Below are positions 18,460 through 25,300 of a stretch of DNA of 64,000 bases, one piece after another. The notes under the pieces were generated by a model that saw only the letters and a program-made list of their open reading frames with translations, did no database searches and was not told the DNA's origin. The stretch comes from Nocardioides insulae DSM 17944 (GTDB lineage Bacteria > Actinomycetota > Actinomycetes > Propionibacteriales > Nocardioidaceae), in assembly GCF_000422825.1 (NCBI RefSeq), contig NZ_AUGU01000014.1:248001-312000 (forward strand). Reading direction: 5' to 3'. The number at the start of each line of letters is the position of its first letter. Position 1 is the first letter of the stretch. The position numbers were made by a program, and so were the translations under genes.

Positions 18460-18493
18460 GCGGGTGCTCCTGGCGGGGGTGTTCAGTGTGTAC

Positions 18494-18507
18494 CTAGCGA
18501 GCGCTAG
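18494..18507 (-). promoter_or_regulatory. AGCG-N2-CGCT palindrome upstream of acyl-CoA dehydrogenase
   Basis: CTAGCG-AG-CGCTAG is a perfect 6-bp-arm palindrome, 35 bp before the dehydrogenase start. It shares the AGCG-N2-CGCT core with the sites at 11108, 18558 and 21212. It is likely a repressor site for this gene. Confidence 0.6.
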
Positions 18508-18556
18508 CTTAGAAAGCGGTTCTCGGGGTGTCTACAGTGCTGATGCTTCAGGGTCA

Positions 18557-18572
18557 CCGAGTGAACGCTCGG
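18557..18572 (+). promoter_or_regulatory. CCGAGTG-AA-CGCTCGG operator before the XRE-TetR gene
   Basis: Arms CCGAGTG and CGCTCGG pair at 6 of 7 positions around AA. The site covers the expected -35 region of the promoter whose -10 is at 18583, so it is placed for autorepression by the regulator that follows. Confidence 0.6.
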
Positions 18573-18582
18573 CCCTCGGTCG

Positions 18583-18588
18583 TAGAAT
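18583..18588 (+). promoter_or_regulatory. -10 hexamer of a leaderless regulator transcript
   Basis: TAGAAT is followed by 6 nt and then GTG at 18595, the spacing expected when transcription starts at the first base of the start codon. If translation instead begins at ATG 18625, the same promoter gives a 30-nt leader containing AGAGGA. Confidence 0.6.
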
Positions 18589-18594
18589 CGCCCG

Positions 18595-19509
18595 GTGGGG
18601 AAGGGTCTGGTGAAGAGGACCGTGATGTCACGCGAGACGCTCGATCCGGCGGTGGGCCCTCGGGTCCGCGCCCTGCGGCAAGAGCGCGGGCTGAGTCTTC
18701 GGGTGCTCGGTGAACAGGTGGGCGTGAGCGCGGCCACCCTGAGTCAGATCGAGACCGGCAAGTCCGCCGTCCGGCCCGCCCGGGTGGTCGAGCTCGCCGA
18801 GGCACTGGGCGTCGAACCGGGGGCGTTGGCCCCAGGGGTCGACGCGGAGGGCAGGACCCCCGACGAGTCGATCGAGGAGCGTTACCGCCGGTGGCGGGTC
18901 TTCGCGCCGCTCGAGATCGATCCCGCCCTGCGGGCCGCGCTCCAGTGCTTCACCGCGACCGGATATCACGGCGCCTCGGTGCGCGACATCGCCCGACGGG
19001 CCAACCTCTCGGTCCCCGGCCTCTACCACTACTACCCGAGCAAGCAGGCGATGCTCGGTGCTCTGTTCGAACTCGGCATGAGTGAGCTGCTCGCCCGGAC
19101 GGCGGCCGCCCGCGAGGAGGGGCGGGACCCCGCCGAGCGGTTCGTGCGGCTGATCGAGGCGCTCGCGCTCTACCACGCGTACCGGGCGGACCTGTCCTTC
19201 CTCGGCTCCAGCGAGATGCGGGCCCTCGCCCCGCGCGACCGGCGCCAGCATGCGCGGGTCCGCACCCAGCAGCAGGAGATGGTCGACGACGAGGTCGAGG
19301 CCGCCGTCGCGGCCGGCCTGTTCCGCTCCGCCAGCCCGCACGCGGCCTCGCGCGCTGCGGTGAGCATGTGCATGGCCGTGGCCAATTGGTACCGGCCGCA
19401 CGGGCCACTCAGCCCGGAAGCGGTCGCGCGGCAGTACGTCGGCTACTGCCTGGGGGTCGTGGAGTGCGATCCCGCGGTCTCGCATCGAGTTCAGACCATG
19501 GACTACTGA
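18595..19509 (+). CDS. XRE-TetR double-HTH transcriptional regulator
   Basis: A 304-residue regulator with two DNA-binding modules. An XRE/Cro-type HTH occupies about residues 20-75 (VRALRQERGLSLRVLGEQVG, then ATLSQIETGKS). A TetR-type HTH follows at about 112-158 (GYHGASVRDIARRANLSVP, YHYYPSKQAML) with a TetR C-terminal ligand domain after it. GTG at 18595 fits a leaderless start; ATG at 18625 with AGAGGA is the alternative and keeps both domains. It sits between acyl-CoA dehydrogenase and an SDR, next to palindromes on both sides, so it probably controls the local acyl-CoA genes and itself. Its ligand may be an acyl-CoA; that is inference. Confidence 0.87.
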   Translation: MGKGLVKRTVMSRETLDPAVGPRVRALRQERGLSLRVLGEQVGVSAATLSQIETGKSAVRPARVVELAEALGVEPGALAPGVDAEGRTPDESIEERYRRWRVFAPLEIDPALRAALQCFTATGYHGASVRDIARRANLSVPGLYHYYPSKQAMLGALFELGMSELLARTAAAREEGRDPAERFVRLIEALALYHAYRADLSFLGSSEMRALAPRDRRQHARVRTQQQEMVDDEVEAAVAAGLFRSASPHAASRAAVSMCMAVANWYRPHGPLSPEAVARQYVGYCLGVVECDPAVSHRVQTMDY

Positions 19510-19524
19510 ACGATCGATCAGTAG
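19503..19524 (+). promoter_or_regulatory. 22-bp near-perfect palindrome over a stop codon and -10 element
   Basis: Arms CTACTGA (19503-19509) and TCAGTAG (19518-19524) flank a centre with the palindrome CGATCG; only one base pair (A10510-style A:A at 19510/19517) is mismatched. It includes the TGA of the regulator gene and the first bases of the -10 of the next gene. The form is typical of TetR operators and differs from the AGYG-N2-CGCT sites. Confidence 0.65.
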
Positions 19525-19527
19525 GCT
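19522..19527 (+). promoter_or_regulatory. -10 hexamer of a leaderless SDR transcript
   Basis: TAGGCT lies exactly 7 nt before the GTG at 19535. No ribosome-binding site is seen in the gap, so the transcript is probably leaderless. The palindrome at 19503-19524 overlaps it. Confidence 0.6.
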
Positions 19528-19534
19528 CCGGCGC

Positions 19535-20350
19535 GTGAACGTAGAAGCCAAGCTGACCGGTCCGCACGCCTCGGACACCCTCTTCGATCTGTCCGGCCGC
19601 GCGGCCGTGATCACCGGTGGCGGCACCGGGATCGGGTTCGCGATGGCGCGGGCCCTGGCCGGAGCGGGAGCGGAGGTGACGCTCTGGGGCCGCCGGCTGG
19701 AGAAGCTCGACGCCGCGGTCGCCGAGATCCAGGCCGAGGGCGGCAAGGCCCGCGCTCAGCAGGTCGACGTCTCCGATGAGGACGCGGTCGTCGCCGGCAT
19801 GGCCGAGGCCGCCGCCGCCATGGGCGGCCTCGACATCTGCGTGGTCAACGCCGGCGTCGGCATCGGCAAGGAGCTCCTCATCGAGGCCACCACCGACACC
19901 TACCGCAAGACGCTTGCCACCAACCTCGACGGCGCCTTCTGGACCATGCGCGAGGCCGCCAAGCAGATGGCCGCTCAGGCCAAGGATGGCCGCAAGGGCG
20001 GCTCGATCATCAACATCGCCAGCCTGGCCGGCATCGAGGGTGCGGGCCGCAACCACGCGTACGGCGCCACCAAGGGTGCGCTCAACTCGCTCACCCGCTC
20101 CGCCGCGGTCGAGCTCGCCCGCTACGGCGTCCGCGTCAACGCGGTGCTGCCCGGCTGGATCGCCACCGACATGACCGCGGGCGGCCAGGAGAACGAGGCG
20201 TTCAACGCCGCGATCATGCCCCGCGTTCCGGCCCGCCGCTGGGGCGAGCCCGACGACTTCAAGGGCATCGCGGTCTACCTCGGCTCCGACGCCTCCCGCT
20301 ACCAGACCGGCACCACCATCGTCATCGACGGCGGCTACAGCGTCTTCTGA
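19535..20350 (+). CDS. SDR-family oxidoreductase (3-oxoacyl reductase/3-hydroxyacyl dehydrogenase type)
   Basis: A 271-residue classical SDR. GGGTGIG is near residue 29, NAG follows, the catalytic Ser-Tyr-Lys lie in NIASLAG and HAYGATKGAL, and the end is TTIVIDGGY. GTG is chosen because it is 7 nt from TAGGCT. It stands alone after the regulator and ahead of a terminator. In an acyl-CoA catabolic locus, oxidation of a 3-hydroxyacyl-CoA is the most natural role, but a sugar or alcohol substrate cannot be excluded. Confidence 0.84.
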   Translation: MNVEAKLTGPHASDTLFDLSGRAAVITGGGTGIGFAMARALAGAGAEVTLWGRRLEKLDAAVAEIQAEGGKARAQQVDVSDEDAVVAGMAEAAAAMGGLDICVVNAGVGIGKELLIEATTDTYRKTLATNLDGAFWTMREAAKQMAAQAKDGRKGGSIINIASLAGIEGAGRNHAYGATKGALNSLTRSAAVELARYGVRVNAVLPGWIATDMTAGGQENEAFNAAIMPRVPARRWGEPDDFKGIAVYLGSDASRYQTGTTIVIDGGYSVF

Positions 20351-20363
20351 TCCTCACCACACG

Positions 20364-20397
20364 CCACGAGCCCGTCGAGTCTTCGGCGGGCTCGTGG
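20364..20397 (+). terminator. Hairpin after the SDR gene
   Basis: Perfect 11-bp arms CCACGAGCCCG and CGGGCTCGTGG enclose a 12-nt loop, 13 bp past the SDR stop. It lies between convergent SDR and phosphatase genes and could terminate both. Confidence 0.72.
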
Positions 20398-20441
20398 TGC
20401 GTGGGCCGCCGGCGTTGCTCGGCGGCGGTCAGTCGGGGCGG

Positions 20442-21191
20442 TCAGTCGGCGGCGACCAGGAGGCGGTCGGCCAGCTGGTCGAGCTGCGCCTCGGTGACGC
20501 CGTGGGAGACCAGGTAGGCGCGCGCGCTGCCGTACTCGCTCTCGAGCCCGGCGAGGAAGAGCTCCATCGAGCGGGGATCCGCGGTACGCGACTCGGCGGG
20601 GAGCTCCTGCACCCGGTGGCCGTAGGCCGGGAGGGTGCGCAGCTGGGCGAGCAGCTCTTCCAGGTCGGCCTGGGTGGCGGCGTAGTCGGCGACGATCTCC
20701 TCGTCGAGCACGCCGATGGCCGAGAGCACCATCGCGAACACCACTCCGGTGCGGTCCTTGCCCGCGGTGCAGTGCACCAGGTAGCCGCCGCTGAGCTCGT
20801 CGAGCAGCAGATCGACGATCGCGCGGAGTGACTCGCCGGAGTTGAGCAGGTAGCGGGCATAGTGGGCGGCGACCGACTCACTGGGGTGCTCGACGTCGAC
20901 CTGCGCCTCCCACACGCCGCCCGCGGTGATGCCGATGGCGACGCGGTTGAGGGCGGCGTCCAGATCCGGGGTGAGCGTCTCGTCCATCTCGGCCTGACTG
21001 CGCAGGTCGATCCGGCTGCGGATGCCCAGCTTGGCGAGTTCGGCAGCCACCCCGGCGTCGACGAAGGCGACGGTGCCACTGCGGTAGAGGATCCCGGTGC
21101 GGACCTGGCGGCCGTCGCCGGTGCGCAGGCCTCCGACGTCGCGGAAGTTTCGGAGGGCGTTGAAGCGGGGGTCGTGGCTGAGCACGGTCAC
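20442..21191 (-). CDS. Tyrosine-protein / lipid phosphatase, MptpB-like
   Basis: A 249-residue protein with the protein tyrosine phosphatase signature HCTAGKDRTG (Cys nucleophile, Arg at +6). It has the early segment NFRDVGGLRTGDGR followed by YRSG and DLRSQAEMDE. These features and the length match the Y_phosphatase3 family, whose best known member is the secreted mycobacterial MptpB. No signal peptide is seen. GTG at 21191 has AGGAGA upstream; the longer open frame covers the neighbouring promoter. It diverges from an SDR within an acyl-CoA gene locus, an unexpected neighbour, so the natural substrate (phosphoprotein, phosphoinositide or other) is open. Confidence 0.85.
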   Translation of the reverse strand: MTVLSHDPRFNALRNFRDVGGLRTGDGRQVRTGILYRSGTVAFVDAGVAAELAKLGIRSRIDLRSQAEMDETLTPDLDAALNRVAIGITAGGVWEAQVDVEHPSESVAAHYARYLLNSGESLRAIVDLLLDELSGGYLVHCTAGKDRTGVVFAMVLSAIGVLDEEIVADYAATQADLEELLAQLRTLPAYGHRVQELPAESRTADPRSMELFLAGLESEYGSARAYLVSHGVTEAQLDQLADRLLVAAD

Positions 21192-21209
21192 GGGATTCTC
21201 CTGACGAGG

Positions 21210-21223
21210 TAAGCGATCGCTCA
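21210..21223 (+). promoter_or_regulatory. AGCG-AT-CGCT palindrome in a divergent promoter region
   Basis: The 10-bp perfect palindrome AGCGATCGCT (21212-21221) lies 20 bp upstream of the phosphatase start and about 45 bp before the divergent SDR. It carries the same AGCG-N2-CGCT core as three other palindromes in this locus. Confidence 0.55.
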
Positions 21224-21227
21224 GTAA

Positions 21228-21246
21228 GGCTACCGAGGAGGTAGCC
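21228..21246 (+). promoter_or_regulatory. GGCTACC/GGTAGCC inverted repeat
   Basis: Perfect 7-bp arms around GAGGA lie immediately upstream of the -10 at 21254, covering the -35 zone of the SDR promoter. It could be a second operator in this short divergent region. Confidence 0.45.
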
Positions 21247-21253
21247 CGCTCAC

Positions 21254-21259
21254 TAGGGT
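21254..21259 (+). promoter_or_regulatory. -10 hexamer of a leaderless SDR transcript
   Basis: TAGGGT is followed by 6 nt and the GTG at 21266, again the leaderless spacing. Confidence 0.58.
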
Positions 21260-21265
21260 GCGTGC

Positions 21266-22081
21266 GTGACCATTTCAGAATCTGATTCCAGTCCTCGCCT
21301 GTCCCAGCTCTCCCGGTCGATCGCCGGCCGCCGCGCGCTGGTGACGGGCGCCGCCAGTGGCATCGGCCGGGCCAGCGCTCGACTCTTCGCCGATGAGGGT
21401 GCCCGCGTGGTGCTCGCCGACGTGGGGGAGGAGCGTGTCGCCGCGGCGGTCGAGGAGATCCGGGCGGTGCACGGCCCCGAGGCCGCGACCGGTGTGGTGG
21501 CCGACGTCTCCGACCCCGACGCGCGACGCCGCCTGGTGGAGGAGGCCACGGCATGGCTCGGCGGCCTCGACATCCTGGTCAACAACGCCGGCATCTCCTC
21601 CCGCAGTCAGTTGGCCCTGGACGAGGCGGAGTTCGAGGACGCCTGGACCCGCACCATGGAGATCAACCTCTCCGCCCAGGTACGACTCATCCGGCTCGCC
21701 CGGCCCCACCTGCTCGACTCCGACGCCGCGCGGGTGGTCAACATCGCTTCCTCCGAGGCGATCGTGACCGGGGCCGGCATGGCGGCGTATGCCGCGAGCA
21801 AGGCGGGCGTCACCGGCATGACCCGGGCGCTCGCGGTCGAACTCGGCCCCGACGGGATCAACGTCAACGCGATCTGCCCCGGCCCGATCCGCACCGGCAT
21901 GACCGCCCCGATCCCCGAGGAGATGAAGGAGAAGTACGCCCGCCGTCGCGTCGCCCTGCGCCGCTACGGCGACCCCGAGGAACTCGCCCACATGGTGCTG
22001 AACCTGAGCCTGCCCGCAGCCAGCTTCATCACCGGCATCTCCGTACCCGTCGACGGTGGGATGACCATCCGCCACACCTGA
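21266..22081 (+). CDS. SDR-family oxidoreductase
   Basis: A 271-residue classical SDR: GAASGIG near residue 31, NNAG near residue 110, NIASSEA with the catalytic Ser, YAASK with Tyr and Lys, and ITGISVPVDGG at the end. Family members act on 3-hydroxyacyl-CoA/ACP, alcohols or diols. GTG is preferred on the leaderless signal. It is monocistronic and followed by a 22-bp repeat array and a terminator. It shares a short divergent promoter with the phosphatase gene. Confidence 0.84.
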   Translation: MTISESDSSPRLSQLSRSIAGRRALVTGAASGIGRASARLFADEGARVVLADVGEERVAAAVEEIRAVHGPEAATGVVADVSDPDARRRLVEEATAWLGGLDILVNNAGISSRSQLALDEAEFEDAWTRTMEINLSAQVRLIRLARPHLLDSDAARVVNIASSEAIVTGAGMAAYAASKAGVTGMTRALAVELGPDGINVNAICPGPIRTGMTAPIPEEMKEKYARRRVALRRYGDPEELAHMVLNLSLPAASFITGISVPVDGGMTIRHT

Positions 22082-22109
22082 CCCGTTCGGCCCCCTCGGC
22101 CTCGGGGTC

Positions 22110-22233
22110 GAGTTGGGCCTCCCGGACGGTCGAGTCGGTCGTTCTGGACGGTCGAGTCGGTCGTTCTGGGAGGCGCAACTGAACGGTCTGGGAGGCGCAA
22201 CTGAACGGTCTGGGAGGCCCAACTCAACGGTGA
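22110..22233 (+). repeat. Array of five 22-bp repeats flanked by a 14-bp inverted repeat
   Basis: Five consecutive 22-bp units occupy 22124-22233. The first two are identical (starting GGACGGTCGAGTCGG). Units 3 and 4 are identical (starting GGGAGGCGCAACTG), and unit 5 (GGGAGGCCCAACTC) is a variant. The unit before the array ends with the exact reverse complement of unit 5, so GAGTTGGGCCTCCC (22110-22123) and GGGAGGCCCAACTC (22212-22225) are perfect 14-bp arms. The array lies between convergent genes. There are no unique spacers, so it is not a CRISPR. Confidence 0.85.
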
Positions 22234-22257
22234 GGAACGTAGGGGCCACCAGGAAGA

Positions 22258-22308
22258 GGAAGGAGCCCCGCGCCGGTCTCCCCGAGGTGGGGGGGCGGGG
22301 CTCCTTCC
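22258..22308 (-). terminator. Strong terminator of the giant surface-protein gene
   Basis: Perfect 14-bp arms (22258-22271 and 22295-22308; GGAAGGAGCCCCGC and its complement) are separated by 23 nt. It is 41 bp past the surface-protein stop on the minus strand and also faces the SDR from the other side. The rest of the 22082-22348 gap is the 22-bp array. Confidence 0.75.
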
Positions 22309-22348
22309 GGTTCAGACGGTCACCGAGTCGAGCAGTGACCGACGTGGG

Positions 22349-25300
22349 TCAGGCCTCCTCGTCGCCTCGCTTGCGACCGGCGACGAGGAACACCCCACCT
22401 GCCAGGAGCAGGGCCAGGCCGAGCAGGCCGGCGACCGGGAGCCAGGGGCTCGAGCCGGTGTCGGGGAGGCCCCCGGCGTTCGGGCCGTCCCCGCCATCGC
22501 CACCATTGCCGTTGTTGCCACCGTTCGGACCGGGGCCGGGAGGCGGCGGCTTCGGGAACTCGTTGACCACGTCGAGGGTGACCCGCTCGCCGTCCCCGAC
22601 CGTCACCACGCCGACCGTCGGGTCGCCGTCGTTCGGGGTGATGGTGACCGACTCGGCGCCGCCGTCACGGGTCTCGGTGAGGGTGCACTCGGCACCGGTC
22701 GGGAGATCCGCGTAGGTCACGCTCTGGCCCTGCTGGATGGTGCGCTCGGCACCGTCCGGGATGTCGACATCGGTGGCGGTGCCGTCGACGTCGTAGGTGC
22801 AGGCCAGCTCGACGTCGTAGGGACCGTTGCCGGGACCGACGACCGTCTTGTTCACCCTGATCGAACCCGTGTCGAAGGTGTTGGTGACCTCGAACTGCAT
22901 CGGCTCGACCAGCGGCTCACCCTCGCCCGGCTCCTCGTTCGGCACCGGCAGCACGGTGAACTCGCTGACCTCGTTGCCGTCCGCATCGGTGATCACCGAG
23001 GAGTTGGCACCTCCGGTCGCGGTCTCCTCGATGGTGCAGTTGGAGCCGATCAGGAGCGGGTCGTACGTCGCGGTGTAGTCGTTGTCGGCCGACAACTCCC
23101 GCGTCGCTCCACCCGGCGTGTTGAGCGGCTGCTCCTCACCGTTGACGTCGGTGTAGGTGCACTCCACGGTCACCTCGAACGGCCCGGCGCCGTAGAGCTC
23201 GGCACCCGACCCCTCGATCACCTTGGTGATGGTCGCCTGGCCCGCGCCGAAGAAGTTGGTCACCACGACCCGCTTGGTCTCCGGCTCGTGGTTCTCGTCG
23301 GCGGTGATCGTCACCGTCTGTGGAGTGACGATGTGCGCGTTGGCCGCGCCGTCGTCCGGCTCGGTCACGGTGCACACGGCGCCGGCCGCGATGTTGTCGA
23401 CCTGGTAGTCCATCACGTCGTTCTCGACGTTGTCCTCGTCCGGCAGGACGATCTCGTCGTCCTCGTAGACCACCGTGCCGGGCGCCGGGTGGGAGGCGTC
23501 GGTGAGGGTGCAGGTCACTGCGAAGGTGAACGGGCCCTGGGCGATGTCGTACTCCTGCACCGCCTCCGGCACGAACTTGCGCAGGTGCAGCGAGCCGACG
23601 TCGTAGGAGTTGGTCACCGTCACGAAGTTCTGCGGGTCAGGCGCGTCGTCGGCCGGGATCGTGACCGTGCGGGGTGCGACGGTGGTGGCCGCCGCATCAG
23701 CTTTGTCGGGCTCGGTGGTGATGCACCGGGCACCCACCGGGAGACCCTCGATCGTCCAGAGCTCCCCGTCGGTGATGGTGTGAGTCATCGGGCTCTCATC
23801 GAAGCCGTTGCCGACGACCGTGCCGCCGCCGTAGCGGCAGGTGACCGAGACCTCGAACGGGCCGTAGGTGATCGGGTTGCCGTCAGCGTCCAGCGCGTGA
23901 GTCTCAACCGTCTTGGTCACCGACATCTCGCCCACGTCGAAGGTGTTGGTCGCGGTGACGATCACCGGGGCCTCGGGACCACCGGCGTCGATGGTGACCT
24001 CCTCGGGATCGACTTCGCTGCTGGTCGCCCCGCCGTTCGCCGTCTCCTCGATGTCACACACGGCACCGGTCGGCAGATTGTCGATCTGTGCGGTGTTCGC
24101 GGTCACGGTGCCGTCCTCGGCCACCTCGGGCGTGATGGTGACGACATCGTCATAGACCGTGACGCCGTTGGGGTGGGACGGGTCGGTCAGGGTGCAGGTG
24201 ACCTGGAACCGGAACGGCCCATTGGCGAGCTGCGGGTTGTTGTCCAACGCGTCGCCGGTCGACTCCTTGGTGAGCTCCAGGGAACCGACGGTGAAGGTGT
24301 TGGTCACCGTGACGACCTGGGTCGGGTCCGTGTTCGGTCCGATGACGACCGGTTCGACCGGGTCGATGCTGCTGTCCGCAGCCCCCGCGTCGTCGCTCTC
24401 CACGGTGGTGCACTCCGCGCCGATCGGCAGCCCGGTGATCGTGTAGGTGTTGCCCGGGTTGAGGGTGAACACCATCGGGCTCCCGCTGAAGCCGTTGCCC
24501 CAGACCTCGTTGCCCTGGTAGGTGCAGGTCACCGTCATCTCGTAGGGGCCGCCGTAGACGATCGGGTTGCCGTCCTGGTCCTGGGCCCCGCCGTTGTCGA
24601 CCTCCTTGGTGACCGCCATGCCGCCGGCATCGAAGACGTTGGTGGCGGTGACCTCGGCGGTGGTGCCGTCTCCGACGGTGATCTGCTCCGGGTCCACCGA
24701 AGAGGTGGTGGCGCCACCGTTGTCGGTCTCCGCGATGTCGCAGACCGCGCCGGTCGGCAGGTCGTCGATCTGGTAGTCCATGTCGTCGTTGTCGACGTTG
24801 TCCTCGTCCGGCAGCACGATGTCGCTGTCGTAGACGGTGGCGCCGTCGGGGCGGGTGGGATCGGTGTAGGTGCAGGTCACGTGGAAGGTGAACGGACCGT
24901 CGGCCAGCGACGGGTCGTTGCCCAGGGCCGGCCCCGTCGACTCCTTGAGGAGATGCAGCGAGCCGTCGGTGAAGACGTTCTCGACCTCGACCTCGACCGG
25001 GTTGCCCGGGTCGCCGTCGGCGTCCTCCCGGGAACCGATGGTGACCTGGGCACCCGGGGTGTCGGGATCGGCGTCGGGCGTGAGGTTGACGCTCGCTGCT
25101 CCGGCATTGTCCGGCTCGGTGATCGTGCACTCCGCCCCGGTCGGCAGGCCCTCGAAGTCGACGGTCTCGCCGTCCTCGATGGTGGCGGTCATCGGGTTGT
25201 CGGCGTCGTAGCCCTCGGCCCAGACCTCCTCGCCGAGGAAGGTACAGGTGACCGCCACGTCGAAGGGACCGTAGGTGAGCGGGTCGCCGTCGGCGTCCAC

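Noticed and set aside
16915..18507. A 530-residue open frame on the + strand opposite the acyl-CoA dehydrogenase
   Set aside because: It is antisense to a well-supported gene, rich in Val/Gly/Asp as expected from the mirrored codons, and matches no family.
22124..22233. CRISPR array
   Set aside because: The 22-bp units abut with no unique spacers, and no cas genes are present.
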